NCBI GenBank assembly: GCA_028285755.1
Contig: JANQOQ010000004.1
Coordinates: forward strand, 1-64,000
Reading direction: 5' to 3'
From: Puniceicoccaceae bacterium
Lineage (GTDB): Bacteria > Verrucomicrobiota > Verrucomicrobiia > Opitutales > JAFGAQ01
DNA: 64,000 bases
Both the position numbers and the translations under genes were made by a program. This document shows positions 34,790 to 44,573 of the stretch, piece after piece. Each line of letters starts with the position of its first letter. Position 1 is the stretch's first letter. Under the pieces are notes generated by a model, which saw only the letters and a program-made list of their open reading frames with translations, did not search any database and was not told the origin of the DNA.

Positions 34790-36706
34790 TTATTGGTTTA
34801 TAGAGTAGTGATCTATAATACCTGCGGATTTCTTAATGGATTGGTTTTGAGCAGCTAGATCCAGCGTAATCTTATCTTGCCCGTCGTTTTGGGATACATT
34901 ATCAATATTTATAATAATATTATCTTGAGTGCGGGGCAGATCAATGCTCTCACGTTCCAGTTTCTTGATTTTATTTTTGCTGCCACCATGGATTTTATAG
35001 AGAATAGTATTTGGCCCGAAATTCTCTAACACATTGCTCTCCACAGATGTGTACTCGTTTGCCTCATCAAGGTATATGCCATTTACGTTGTCTTTCCAAG
35101 AAGGGGTCACGTATGCACTGGCACGAATGTTTTTGACCCAATTACTATTTACCAGTATACCATTTTCCGGTGAATCAGGCACCCCAATCACGTAAATTCC
35201 TCCACCATCCGATAACAGTCGCATGACGTCATGCACATAGTTGTTACGAATAACATTATTACGAATTCCCAGGTAATAATACTCGTGGTGATTTCCTATC
35301 TGCATACCACTGTAAGGACCCCAGTAGATCTCGTTATGCTCGACGAGCAGATCTTCTACGACACTGGCGACAATGCCCATGCCGCTTCGATAATCTTGCC
35401 CGAAGTTAAAAATCTCATTATTCGCGACAATGTTTTTTGTACATTTGTCCACAAATTCGGGATGCATTTTCCGGGCAGGGTCTATATGGATTGCATTGGC
35501 AGCAATAATATGAAATCTTGAATTAATAATTGCACTATTCTTCACTCCCATGACAAACGACAAACCGTTAGCACCCACTTTCCGAAACTCACAATTGTCT
35601 ATAGTGACCTTATCCGCATAACTAATTTCCATAGCCGCCGTAGGCATATCTGCCATAATTTCCGGATACCCCCTTGGCTGAGATGCTTGTGTAGCAACCA
35701 CGCCTTCTTCAGATGCCTGCGTCCAATTGGTATATTGAAAAGTTAGGCCTGAGAATGTTAAATTGCGAATAGGTTGCTGAGCTTTGCCTTTAAGGATAAC
35801 TAATTTCTCGAGTCTAGGATATATGACCTCCACTGATTCCATGTTCTCCCCCTCTTTTGGAAAGTAGTATAAGCGATTTTCCTCGGTATCCAGAAACCAC
35901 TCCCCTGGAGTGTCCAAGAATACCAGTGCATTTTCAAGATGGTAAGCACCTCCATCCGCTTTTCGGGAAGTTGCCTGATTAAAGTAACGATCCCGTTCAG
36001 GTTGCTGAACGGTAATAAATGCATAGCGATCATAGGGATCATCAACTATCATGGACTCAGTTCGCAAATAGCTGTGATACCATGCTCCTTGGACAACAAT
36101 CTCCATTCTTTCAAAGCCTTCCCATTCACGAATATTGTGTGCAGAAATTCTGAGCCGTTTGTTGTCAAAATCATGAATAACTTCCTGATAATAGGGGCCA
36201 AAATCGATGGTATTTTCCTGATCTGGTTCACGGCAACGCACTGCTTTGTTCCCATCAATGTAGAGCTGCCTGAAAAGAGCTCCTGATTCTACTGCTGCCT
36301 CCCAAATACCGTTACCGTCTTTATCCGACCAATGAGTAACCTTTTGTGAGCTCTGAATGACCGGTTTTTCATTTTCATAAGCTCTCCAGATTACCGTACG
36401 ATTAACACCACCACCATCCTCAGCAGTAAACACCAAGGGGGTTTCAAGATTGTAAATGCCGCCTCTGAGATTAATTATGATATCTCCATCGATTTCATTT
36501 AAATGTGCACGTATTTGCTTTTTTGCATATCCCAGACTGTTCCAGGCGCTGTCAGTGTCTTTACCGCTAGCGTTATCATCGCCGCTAATCGGATCAATAA
36601 AAAATTCAGCTGCGTTTAGAGCTCCGATTAAATAAAAAAAACCGACTATAAATACTAGACTTTTGGGGACCAATACCATGCGAGGTAAAAAAATCTTATC
36701 ACTCAT
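34790..36706 (-). CDS. Secreted right-handed parallel beta-helix protein (GH141-like)
   Basis: 638 aa; signal peptide probably from Met10 (MVLVPKSLVFIVGFFYLIGA). FFIDPISGDDNASGKDTDSAW, INLRGGIYNLETPLVF, GGGVNRTVIWRAYENEKPVI and LFRQLYIDGNKAVRCREPDQ match the N-terminal block of GH141 and related beta-helix enzymes. Then come repeated right-handed coils: VTIDNCEFRKVGANGLSF, NSAIINSRFHIIAANAIHID, NIVANNEIFNFGQDYRSGMG and NNVIRNNYVHDVMRLLSDGGG. GH141 members act on fucose- or xylose-containing glycans, but polysaccharide lyases share the fold. It is divergent from the GPH symporter, with two LacI-type sites between the genes. Confidence 0.75.
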   Translation of the reverse strand: MSDKIFLPRMVLVPKSLVFIVGFFYLIGALNAAEFFIDPISGDDNASGKDTDSAWNSLGYAKKQIRAHLNEIDGDIIINLRGGIYNLETPLVFTAEDGGGVNRTVIWRAYENEKPVIQSSQKVTHWSDKDGNGIWEAAVESGALFRQLYIDGNKAVRCREPDQENTIDFGPYYQEVIHDFDNKRLRISAHNIREWEGFERMEIVVQGAWYHSYLRTESMIVDDPYDRYAFITVQQPERDRYFNQATSRKADGGAYHLENALVFLDTPGEWFLDTEENRLYYFPKEGENMESVEVIYPRLEKLVILKGKAQQPIRNLTFSGLTFQYTNWTQASEEGVVATQASQPRGYPEIMADMPTAAMEISYADKVTIDNCEFRKVGANGLSFVMGVKNSAIINSRFHIIAANAIHIDPARKMHPEFVDKCTKNIVANNEIFNFGQDYRSGMGIVASVVEDLLVEHNEIYWGPYSGMQIGNHHEYYYLGIRNNVIRNNYVHDVMRLLSDGGGIYVIGVPDSPENGILVNSNWVKNIRASAYVTPSWKDNVNGIYLDEANEYTSVESNVLENFGPNTILYKIHGGSKNKIKKLERESIDLPRTQDNIIINIDNVSQNDGQDKITLDLAAQNQSIKKSAGIIDHYSINQ

Positions 36707-36752
36707 AAATTATACAATAATGAATTTTGCTGAAACTTAAATCCAGTGGTAG

Positions 36753-36765
36753 TGTTAGCGTAACA
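36753..36765. promoter_or_regulatory. LacI-type operator in the beta-helix/GPH divergent promoter, first copy
   Basis: TGTTAGCGTAACA, a perfect match to TGTTAnnnTAACA, 47 bp upstream of the beta-helix gene start. Confidence 0.8.
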
Positions 36766-36794
36766 GCAGATTATCACATATGTATTACCTGAAT

Positions 36795-36807
36795 TGTTAC
36801 GTTATCA
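36795..36807. promoter_or_regulatory. LacI-type operator in the beta-helix/GPH divergent promoter, second copy
   Basis: TGTTACGTTATCA differs by one base from the copy at 44461. It is 29 bp from the first copy and 72 bp upstream of the GPH symporter start. Two sites on nearly adjacent DNA faces could permit cooperative binding. Confidence 0.65.
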
Positions 36808-36879
36808 TGTTTAGCAGTTTTCAAAAACATCCGACTTATTTCTAGATTTGAAGTGACCAAAGAGTTTTAATCTTAAGCA

Positions 36880-38307
36880 TTGCATGTGAGCGCTGAAAAA
36901 CAGAGCAAAAACGATTCTCCAAAACCAAAGTTTTTGGAAAAAGCTGCATTTGGCATGGGCACCTTCAATGAGCAAGGCGCGATGATGGTTTTTACCAAGC
37001 TGACTATGCCGGTTTACAACATAATTTTGGGTGTTAACCCAGCCTTGGTAGGATTGGTCCTCACAATAATGCGATTATGGGATGCAGTTACAGATCCGTT
37101 AATGGGCAATATCTCTGATAACACCCGTACGCGATGGGGGCGGCGCAGGCCATATATGCTTATTGGAGGCGTCATATGCGGACTCACTTTTCCACTTATG
37201 TGGATTGCTCCATTGGGTTGGTCTGAAAATACCTATTTCCTTTTCTTTTTGTGCACGGGACTTCTGTTTTTAACGGCCAATACCATATTTAGCGTTCCGT
37301 ATCTCTCTGTAGGATTGGAAATGACGCCCGATTATCATGAAAAAACACGTGTCTGGGCTTATCGGGGTTTTCTAATTCCTGTTATCGTAGTAATTGTTGA
37401 TTCAGTTTTCTACTTTGTCCAATCCGATTTCTTTGCAAGCACTCAGCAGGGCTTGCAGTTTTTTGCCTTTGGTTTCGGAGGGTTGATCCTGATAACTTCA
37501 ATATTACCGGCGCTATTAGTTAAAGAACGGTTTCAAACAGAAAGGCGTAAGCAAAATCGTGTCGATTTGTTTAAAAGCTTGAAAGTGATGTTTCAATATA
37601 GGGCATTTGTTATAATAGTTACGGTGATGGTATTGTTTGGGATTGCGAACAATACTTTCAATGTCCTGAGCATTTATTTGAAGTCGTATTATGTTTTTGG
37701 AGGAGATATTAAAGCAGGAGCGAAACTCACAATATATGTAAGTGCCGCTTATCAGATCATTCACCTATTGTCCGTCCCCGGAGTTACTTATTTATCGTCA
37801 AAAGTTGGTAAACGTCACGCATTACAGGTTTGCATGATACTAGGATGTATTGGAGCCACCTCCAAATTTTTTGTTTATAACCCTGATTACCCATTCTTAA
37901 TCATTGCAGCAGTGTTTTTCCTGGCACCTGCGATGGCAGGTTTTAACGTGCTGTTGAGTTCCTTATTGTCGGACGTTTGCGATTATGATGAATATAAGAC
38001 AGGTTATCGCCGTGAGGGGATGTTTGCCTCAGCCAATTTATGGCTCTATAAATTATCGTTTTCACTATCCGGCATATTGTCCGGGTTATTGTTATATTTC
38101 GTAGGATTTGATGAGTCACTGGGAGGCAATCAGAGTGATAGCACATTGTTCCAAATGCGCTTTTGGTTTGCAGCAGGACCCGCAATAACTGCGCTGGCGA
38201 GTTTTTTCCTAATCAGGAGTTTTCCTATCTCAGAAAAGAAGGCGGGAGAGATTCGAGAACATCTGGAAAAGAAAAAAGCCGAAAAGGACTCTGACGAAAA
38301 CTCATAA
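36880..38307 (+). CDS. GPH-family (MelB-like) sugar:cation symporter
   Basis: 475 aa membrane protein with about 12 helices. GVNPALVGLVLTIMRLWDAVTDPLMGNISD is shortened here to its key part RLWDAVTDPLMGNISD, followed by NTRTRWGRRRPYML, the glycoside-pentoside-hexuronide signature, with repeated family features later (LLSDVCDYDEYKTGYRREGM). It imports sugars or uronides with Na+ or H+. No ATG suits the frame: TTG at 36880 or GTG at 36886 must be used. It should bring products of the outer enzymes into the cell, where non-exported enzymes of the island can act. It faces the beta-helix gene and its end is 26 bp from the Gfo/Idh/MocA stop. Confidence 0.92.
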   Translation: MHVSAEKQSKNDSPKPKFLEKAAFGMGTFNEQGAMMVFTKLTMPVYNIILGVNPALVGLVLTIMRLWDAVTDPLMGNISDNTRTRWGRRRPYMLIGGVICGLTFPLMWIAPLGWSENTYFLFFLCTGLLFLTANTIFSVPYLSVGLEMTPDYHEKTRVWAYRGFLIPVIVVIVDSVFYFVQSDFFASTQQGLQFFAFGFGGLILITSILPALLVKERFQTERRKQNRVDLFKSLKVMFQYRAFVIIVTVMVLFGIANNTFNVLSIYLKSYYVFGGDIKAGAKLTIYVSAAYQIIHLLSVPGVTYLSSKVGKRHALQVCMILGCIGATSKFFVYNPDYPFLIIAAVFFLAPAMAGFNVLLSSLLSDVCDYDEYKTGYRREGMFASANLWLYKLSFSLSGILSGLLLYFVGFDESLGGNQSDSTLFQMRFWFAAGPAITALASFFLIRSFPISEKKAGEIREHLEKKKAEKDSDENS

Positions 38308-38332
38308 GCTGAATAAAGAACAACTAAAAGCT

Positions 38333-39346
38333 TTAATAGAGTAGCGCTTCTAATCGCTGTAGTGTTTCTACGGTTTTAAATCCTTCTTCGATACCTACGC
38401 TGGGTTTTACCGTATTTTTTATGCAATTGGCAGCTTCGGTCAGTATATTTCCCATTTCACCCACATGGTGAGAATAGCGTCCAAATGGAAAGTAGTGATC
38501 GATTGATGATGCATATTCCCTGTCCAGATTTTCATGAACATCAAAAACTGCGTGGTATCTCATCTCAGGATAAGTGGCAACCGAGTAACCATTTTCCCCT
38601 CGCAAAACACACTCTACGATTGAGGGTTCAGGCACGCTGTAATATCCCTTAACCAGCCCAAGTTGGCCTGATTGATTGTTAAGATTTACGAGGTAGTTGT
38701 CCGGGTAAGCGTTGCCTGTATTTATTATCGAGCTGGACGCATGGGAAATCAATGATAGTTCCTTGACATCGCCTAAATACCACAAGGCGATATCCATTGG
38801 GTGAATTAACCAAATATACAAGGGTGAAAAGCGACCCCACTTATCTGCAAGGTGCAGCATACGCGATCGTTTATCGTCGTTGTAAGAGGCCTCCACAGAG
38901 ATGAATTTGCCCAATTTCCCCGCTTGAAAGTCTGCATACTGATCCATCAGCGACGGGATGAAGCGGCTGGTATGCGCTGCAAAGAATAATTGATCCGGAT
39001 ACTTTAAGCAGGTCTTCTGAATCTTTTCTGCATCTTCGATACTCGATGCGATGGGTTTGGTAAGAATCACGTGCTTGCCTGCTTCAAGAGATGCTACTGC
39101 GTGTTCTGCATGAAGGTGATCTGGCGTGAAGATTGCCACTACATCTACATCTGGATTGTTCAATACATCGTCAATACTAGTCACAAGATCCGCATTGAGT
39201 TTGTATGCTTCTTTTCTCTCTTCGAGCAACTGTGAATTCAAATCACAAAGAGTAGTAACATTCCATTGCTTTGAACGGTGGGCTGCATGCAATGCACTTA
39301 GCCCCTCCTGAAGCCCGATAATGGCCAGGTTAATCGATTCGTTCAT
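38333..39346 (-). CDS. Gfo/Idh/MocA family oxidoreductase
   Basis: 337 aa, cytoplasmic. INLAIIGLQEGLSALHAAH begins the Rossmann fold, FTPDHLHAEHAVASLEAGKHV continues it, and the usual EKP motif reads TKP (ILTKPIASS), a known variant that keeps the lysine. The C-terminal domain includes PLYIWLIHPMDIALWYLGD with the family histidine and Asp. It probably oxidises or reduces a sugar derived from the island's polysaccharide. It is the last gene of the operon 43227 to 38333 and follows the sulfatase after 3 bp. Only distantly similar to the homologue at 921-1973. Confidence 0.87.
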   Translation of the reverse strand: MNESINLAIIGLQEGLSALHAAHRSKQWNVTTLCDLNSQLLEERKEAYKLNADLVTSIDDVLNNPDVDVVAIFTPDHLHAEHAVASLEAGKHVILTKPIASSIEDAEKIQKTCLKYPDQLFFAAHTSRFIPSLMDQYADFQAGKLGKFISVEASYNDDKRSRMLHLADKWGRFSPLYIWLIHPMDIALWYLGDVKELSLISHASSSIINTGNAYPDNYLVNLNNQSGQLGLVKGYYSVPEPSIVECVLRGENGYSVATYPEMRYHAVFDVHENLDREYASSIDHYFPFGRYSHHVGEMGNILTEAANCIKNTVKPSVGIEEGFKTVETLQRLEALLY

Positions 39347-39349
39347 GAA

Positions 39350-41011
39350 CTAATTATCTATCCTCTCAATCGTTAATTTTCTAAAACCCATATCCTCATT
39401 ACCATACTTAAATAGCTCAGGGACTTTATTTTTCATGACAATATGCAGGTCATATTGTCCTTTTTCCATAAACACTCTATCTATAACGATAGCTGTTGCT
39501 TCGGTATCTTCTATTGCTGCGAGTGCTTCTCTTCCTTTATAAGAAATACCCAATTTACCGTTTTCTGGATATAAATAGGGCTGGAATTCCAAAAAACTGA
39601 AACGATAATACCCAGTTGATTCTACCTGGATAGGATAGCCGCGGGTTTCGTGAAGTTTGGTATGATACAAAGTAATCACTTCTTGTTTCTCGGAACCCAC
39701 AATCGTATAGGCAGGTTCAAAGGGGCGTTCGCTCGTAACGTCCGCAAACCATTCTAGATAATCCCTCTTAAGCTTTTCAGCGATTACCAGGCTTTGCCCG
39801 TATATATTTCGCAGTTCACCCGGATCATCCTTAAGATCATATAGAGTGCCTGACTGATGCAACTTATGCGACCCTGATATAACAGTACTATTTACAAATA
39901 CTTCAGGCTTAGCTCTTCCGCTTAGCTGAATATATAAGTTACGAGGTTCCAGTGCCGTTCTTGCCTTAAGGAGATTATACAAGCTGACACCGTCGACCTT
40001 TTGATACTGTGGTTTAGTAATGCCGCAAATCTCAAGTATAGTTGGAAAAATGTCGATATGAGCCGCGTTTTCAGCGATACTACCAACTGGGAAATTCCCA
40101 TATCGAATAAAACAGGGTGATTTTATACCACCCTGTAGTGTCGTGCCCTTTCTACCACGATATCCATAATTATAGCGCATATTGTCACCAGGGAGATGAG
40201 CACCATTATCAGATATGTATATTACAACGGTATTCTCACGTATGCCCGCGTCATCAATCGCGGCCAGAACTGCGCCCACCGCGATGTCCAACTCTTGCAC
40301 CATCGCATATATTTCCTTAACCTCCTGACTTAATTCCTGAAAGCGATGAAAAGGCTCCACACTACTGTCAGGTACTTGCTTTCGGAAGTGGGTGTGCGGC
40401 TGATAAAACGGGATATACGCAAAAAAGGAGTGATTACTATTTTTGTTGATAAATTCCACCGCTTTATCGGCTATGATATGAGGCAGAAACCCCTCGTATT
40501 TGGAAGTTTCGCCATTTTCGAGCATACTAGGATTCATTCTCTCAAGACCGTCCCAGGTAAAGCTATATTCAAAGCCCTGATCTTGTGCCCGGAATGGATA
40601 ATTTGTGCCCAAATGCCATTTACCGAAGTGGGCTGTTTTATAGCCATGGTTACTTAAGACTTCGGCAATCGTGATCTCGTCTGGGTGCATCATATCGCGG
40701 CCTTTCCAGGTATCCCATACGCCTGTACGTTGGTTATAGCGACCGGTTAACAGGCTCGCGCGAGTAGGTGAACACTTAGGGCTTACATAAAAATTTCGGA
40801 GCCGCGTACTCTCCTCAGCCAACCGGTCTAGATTTTGCGTATTTAAATATGGATTTCCATAATAACTAAAGTCTCCATACCCCTGGTCATCACTGACAAT
40901 CAGCACTATATTTGGTGACTTCCCGGGCGCACCAGACAATAAGCTAGCATGGCCACAAACTAAAAGCGCAAAAATCAGTAGTATCAATATGTGTGTATGC
41001 ATCATTTTCAT
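39350..41011 (-). CDS. Secreted S1 arylsulfatase
   Basis: 553 aa with signal peptide (MKMMHTHILILLIFALLVCGHASLLSG). NIVLIVSDDQGYGDFSYYG holds the metal-binding Asp pair; KCSPTRASLLTGRYNQRTGV holds C-x-P-T-R with Cys80 as predicted formylglycine (Thr replaces the more common Ser); HFGKWHLG is the second signature; VVIYISDNGAH the late metal site. About 120 extra C-terminal residues after the sulfatase fold (YRFSFLEFQPYLYP, KGQYDLHIVMKNK) form a beta-sandwich-like addition. It removes sulfate from the same polymer attacked by the lyase and beta-helix enzyme, and belongs to the operon starting at 43227. Confidence 0.92.
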   Translation of the reverse strand: MKMMHTHILILLIFALLVCGHASLLSGAPGKSPNIVLIVSDDQGYGDFSYYGNPYLNTQNLDRLAEESTRLRNFYVSPKCSPTRASLLTGRYNQRTGVWDTWKGRDMMHPDEITIAEVLSNHGYKTAHFGKWHLGTNYPFRAQDQGFEYSFTWDGLERMNPSMLENGETSKYEGFLPHIIADKAVEFINKNSNHSFFAYIPFYQPHTHFRKQVPDSSVEPFHRFQELSQEVKEIYAMVQELDIAVGAVLAAIDDAGIRENTVVIYISDNGAHLPGDNMRYNYGYRGRKGTTLQGGIKSPCFIRYGNFPVGSIAENAAHIDIFPTILEICGITKPQYQKVDGVSLYNLLKARTALEPRNLYIQLSGRAKPEVFVNSTVISGSHKLHQSGTLYDLKDDPGELRNIYGQSLVIAEKLKRDYLEWFADVTSERPFEPAYTIVGSEKQEVITLYHTKLHETRGYPIQVESTGYYRFSFLEFQPYLYPENGKLGISYKGREALAAIEDTEATAIVIDRVFMEKGQYDLHIVMKNKVPELFKYGNEDMGFRKLTIERIDN

Positions 41012-41031
41012 ATCATAAATAACAATCTAAA

Positions 41032-43227
41032 TTATTTAATCACTTCCAATAGCATTGCAGAGTTAGGTGAGAGCATTAATTGATTTCCTTTCAAGGCCCC
41101 TTCGGGTCCCCAGGCATGCTTAATGTTCTTCTCAATTTGCATATCGATAATATCCTCCCCTACATTAGCCAGTAAAGTATAGTGTTGGTCGAAGGCAGAC
41201 GTCACATTTATTTGACGCAAACCTCCACGGTTAGCACCTGCAATTCGCGTGCTTGAAAAATCTATAGTGTCTTTGGCGTTAATACCCGCCAGTACCGCAA
41301 AGCCGTTGTCATAAATAATCTCATCCTGTTGGACCCTATAACCTTCCAAATAACGAGGTGCCACAATTTCATTAGCGTATAAATTTCCACCTGCCGGACG
41401 GCTATCAATGTGCGGGTATGGCTTTATGCCAATTTGACGGTACCCAGGCTGTATCAGACTCAAAGGTTCATTTAGCCATGTCATGACCAGCGACAGCTTA
41501 TTATCCACATTTATCCAGTTATGGGGAATGGCTGTATAACCGCATTCCCTATTGTCCCCCCCAGGAACTATCTGTTGCCCCTGGGAATGATGAAAAATGC
41601 GTACGGAATCATTAAACACATCATTCGGTATTTGAAGAAAAACCCCTTTTACTGAAGCCAACATATCAGTAATCAATGATTTGCAGTATTGAATGACCAA
41701 CATCGTCTGCTGATCGGGGATCGCTGCAGCAACAGTAAACTGTTCAGCCATTTTAATCGGTTGTGTGATGCCTTCGCAGCAAAAAAAATCAGAGTAATGA
41801 TGACTGATACCCCAAGTTAAGAACCCTCCCGGGATTTCACGATGACCAAAGGACGATGGCAACTGGTAATTACGCGCTCCAGGTCCGATGATTTGACCCG
41901 AAAGGTTCTGATTCCACTCGGCCATATCGCTGGACTCAACAGGCACACATAACCCCTGCACCGGTTGGGCAGCCTTCCATGTCCAAGAAGCTAAGCGCCT
42001 GCTGTCCCGTACCAAGTGAGCGCCGTGCCATGAATCATGCCAATGAATCGGGTTTAGACTCTTTTGTGGGTTCAGTTTCTCAAACGTTTCCAAGTTTATT
42101 AACTGTTCTGCTGCAATACAAAGAGAGAGTGAATCTGCCCGATCGCTTTCGAGGCGAGAGTAGTATAACCATGAAGCTTTCTTTAACTCAGCTAACCTTC
42201 GACCAAAAAAACTCCCATCCCCACTGTATTCAGCTTCTTTCTCTATAACACATGTCCATTGTTGGTAGAAACGATAACAGTCAGCGTCCCCATTTGTATC
42301 CAACATCATCAGCCATACAATCGGGGCGAAATCCTGGCAGTAAGTATATCTCGGTCGGGTGTCCCCACCAGTTCTGGCCAAGCGGCCATCCGGAAAGGTT
42401 AGGTTTTTCAAAACCTCCCAAAGCTCGGTATAATGATGATAGAGTCCTTCAGGAGCTTTCCAACCCATTTGCTTGCAAGAAAAATGCAAAATTGCAATCT
42501 GAGACAGGCAAATATACATATAGCCCACGTTCAAATAATCGTGGTGATAAAGGGCCATGCTGTCATAAAAATGGCTACCTATATACCAATCCCTCATTCT
42601 TTTACCATGTATAACAACCTCATTTTCTGCATCCGCATCGATGGAAATGGAATTGAGTAAAAATGCATAGGCCTTTTGCACGAATTGCTCTGCCTGTTCG
42701 TAATCCGGATATATTTGGCTTACCCGGTAAAGCAGGCAACCGTTCCAAAGATTGGATTCAGGCCTATTCGGGTTAACCTTGTCCGCTTGTATCGGGTAAT
42801 GCTCTAAGAGCCAATCCGCTTCAGAAATAAGTACCCTGCGGAGCGAATTGCGATCATCATCGCTGAGATAGGGCTCAAGTGAGGGTATCGCATGCATCAT
42901 TCTCTCTATACCCAATACACTGATCCATGTGTTACCCCAATGATGACCGTCCATCATTCGCCGATTACCACTAAGGTGGGTATCCAGGCTATACCTCAAC
43001 ATCTTAACCGCTAGCTCCATCCAGGATTGTTTTTGCGTTTTATCAGCCATGATTGCAAAAGCTGCCAGTGCTTTTTGATTGGTTTGCACGCCCCACGCAT
43101 CCATGCCATTACCAAAATAAGCCAGTTCATTTCCATCGATGAAGTTAACTTTTTCACTGGCCCAGCCGCACCAGGATTCCAACAATTTTTTTTCCCTGGA
43201 GTTGAAGATATAATTTATTTTGGGCAT
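41032..43227 (-). CDS. Large (alpha/alpha)-toroid plus beta-sandwich protein, putative intracellular polysaccharide lyase or hydrolase
   Basis: 731 aa without a signal peptide (starts MPKINYIFNSREKKLLESW). The first ~380 residues are helix-rich with periodic aromatic motifs (NLWNGCLLYRVSQIYPDY, DGHHWGNTWISVLGIERM, YHHDYLNVGYMYICLSQIA, FPDGRLARTGGDTRPRYTY); the rest is beta-rich and ends in a small C-terminal domain (GNQLMLSPNSAMLLEVIK). The layout is that of heparinase II/III-like and alginate/oligouronide lyases. Asn, Tyr, His and Arg residues in the cited motifs are candidates for catalysis. I cannot assign a numbered PL or GH family. It is the first gene of the operon with the sulfatase and oxidoreductase and has a LacI-type site 63 bp upstream. 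Confidence 0.65.
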   Translation of the reverse strand: MPKINYIFNSREKKLLESWCGWASEKVNFIDGNELAYFGNGMDAWGVQTNQKALAAFAIMADKTQKQSWMELAVKMLRYSLDTHLSGNRRMMDGHHWGNTWISVLGIERMMHAIPSLEPYLSDDDRNSLRRVLISEADWLLEHYPIQADKVNPNRPESNLWNGCLLYRVSQIYPDYEQAEQFVQKAYAFLLNSISIDADAENEVVIHGKRMRDWYIGSHFYDSMALYHHDYLNVGYMYICLSQIAILHFSCKQMGWKAPEGLYHHYTELWEVLKNLTFPDGRLARTGGDTRPRYTYCQDFAPIVWLMMLDTNGDADCYRFYQQWTCVIEKEAEYSGDGSFFGRRLAELKKASWLYYSRLESDRADSLSLCIAAEQLINLETFEKLNPQKSLNPIHWHDSWHGAHLVRDSRRLASWTWKAAQPVQGLCVPVESSDMAEWNQNLSGQIIGPGARNYQLPSSFGHREIPGGFLTWGISHHYSDFFCCEGITQPIKMAEQFTVAAAIPDQQTMLVIQYCKSLITDMLASVKGVFLQIPNDVFNDSVRIFHHSQGQQIVPGGDNRECGYTAIPHNWINVDNKLSLVMTWLNEPLSLIQPGYRQIGIKPYPHIDSRPAGGNLYANEIVAPRYLEGYRVQQDEIIYDNGFAVLAGINAKDTIDFSSTRIAGANRGGLRQINVTSAFDQHYTLLANVGEDIIDMQIEKNIKHAWGPEGALKGNQLMLSPNSAMLLEVIK

Positions 43228-43289
43228 CGTAATGAAGTAGTCTGAGGTCTATTATCGATGCCTATCTATCTAGTTCTATCCTTATGCAA

Positions 43290-43302
43290 TGTTAGGGTAA
43301 CA
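43290..43302. promoter_or_regulatory. LacI-type operator upstream of the toroid-protein operon
   Basis: TGTTAGGGTAACA, a perfect TGTTAnnnTAACA palindrome, 63 bp upstream of the 731-residue protein gene that leads a three-gene operon. Confidence 0.8.
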
Positions 43303-43337
43303 TTCCTCTTAAACTAAAGCACTTAGACCACCCAAAT

Positions 43338-44414
43338 CTACTGAACTACCGCCACTCCGCTTTGATTTTTGTTGGGCAAAGATGTTCCATCTTCCCAAAC
43401 GCACTCGATTTGAGTGACATTGGCAATTTTAGGTAACCCAAAGATGTTATTGCGTAATTGCGTATCGATTAAGTCAATGGCTGCCGCTCCGACCTCCTCA
43501 CTGTGATGCTCAATACCCGCAATCTCAGGTGGGCTAATGGTTGTATTTAGAGAAATCAGACCGCAATCATTTTCAAGTGTCATTTCGCGTAAAGTGCTTC
43601 CCTCCTGCAGCTCTTCCGCACTTGTGATTATGACATCCGGCTTGAATTCATCATACCAGTGCCTGAGGTCTATGTAATGGTTATCGTTTACAACCGGTAT
43701 GGCATTTTTTGCATCCCATGTGGATTGATGGTAATGATAAGCTGCCAGATAACGATGTCTTACGCGTTCATCCAAACTCTTGGTATTGAAAAACCCTATT
43801 CTTTTATACCCGTATTCCAGCGATTTCTTAATCGCTAAGTCCATGGATTGAAATTGGTTACTGCAAGAACGGTGCATCTCCGGACTCGCAATCGAAAAAC
43901 CCATTGTGGCCCACGCAAATTGATCCCATAAAAACCCCTCCATGCTAATAACTGAATCATTAGGCGCGAGCAGCACTCCACGTATGCCTCGATTAATCAG
44001 GATTTCACTCAAGCGACGGGGAGTCATGCCATGTTGTTTCAACCAAAAAACATCCAGTTTGTAGCCGAATTGATTGGCTCGACTATGTGCTCCCTGAAAT
44101 AAGCGAACCGTTACTGGCACTTTCCAGCCATTCATCGTATCGTAATTAGTGATAAATGCAATTCGGGCGGTATCCTTATCACGTGAGTGCTGCCGCAGAT
44201 GATGCATCAGTCCCGATAAGAAAGGATCTGGTCGGTAATTAAGCTCAATCGCCGCTTTACGAATCTTTTCAGCTGTAGTCGCGCTTGTGCAGCTTTCATT
44301 TCGTAATACGCGGGATACGGTCATCACCGAATAACCGGTGGCCATTGCAATGTCACGCATGCTCGTGCGACTGAGATTGTTCTGGGGCATAACTAGGCTC
44401 GATAAAGCATACAA
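43338..44414 (-). CDS. LacI-family transcriptional regulator of the island
   Basis: 358 aa at most; the start may be Met9 (MPQNNLSRTSMRDIAMATGY), giving 350 aa. TSMRDIAMATGYSVMTVSRVL is the LacI helix-turn-helix, followed by the hinge YRPDPFLSGLMHHLRQH. The rest is a periplasmic-binding-protein-like sensor (RIAFITNYDTMNGW, RGIRGVLLAPND, YGYKRIGFFNTKSLDERV, DVIITSAEELQEG). It probably represses or activates the island genes in response to an oligosaccharide. A perfect palindrome at 44461-44473 just upstream suggests autoregulation, and six related sites precede other island genes. Confidence 0.93.
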   Translation of the reverse strand: MYALSSLVMPQNNLSRTSMRDIAMATGYSVMTVSRVLRNESCTSATTAEKIRKAAIELNYRPDPFLSGLMHHLRQHSRDKDTARIAFITNYDTMNGWKVPVTVRLFQGAHSRANQFGYKLDVFWLKQHGMTPRRLSEILINRGIRGVLLAPNDSVISMEGFLWDQFAWATMGFSIASPEMHRSCSNQFQSMDLAIKKSLEYGYKRIGFFNTKSLDERVRHRYLAAYHYHQSTWDAKNAIPVVNDNHYIDLRHWYDEFKPDVIITSAEELQEGSTLREMTLENDCGLISLNTTISPPEIAGIEHHSEEVGAAAIDLIDTQLRNNIFGLPKIANVTQIECVWEDGTSLPNKNQSGVAVVQ

Positions 44415-44460
44415 ATATTAAATAGAATATCCGAGTAGCGTCCACTCCAAAAACTCAAAA

Positions 44461-44473
44461 TGTTACGTTAACA
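44461..44473. promoter_or_regulatory. LacI-type operator upstream of lacI
   Basis: TGTTACGTTAACA lies 47 bp upstream of the longest lacI start (71 bp from Met9) and after the receptor gene stop. It points to autoregulation. Confidence 0.8.
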
Positions 44474-44517
44474 CAAATTCCAAAAGCTGCTCATTTCTTC
44501 TCGTTTACCTGCAAAAG

Positions 44518-44547
44518 AAAAAAGACCTCTGCAACAATACAGAGGCC
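44518..44547 (-). terminator. Rho-independent terminator after the island TonB receptor
   Basis: GACCTCTG and CAGAGGCC pair around an 8-base loop; on the minus strand the stem is followed by TTTTTTCTTTTG. It lies 27 bp after the receptor stop at 44574. Confidence 0.85.
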
Positions 44548-44573
44548 CCTTTAATGCTTTCTTACAATTAATT

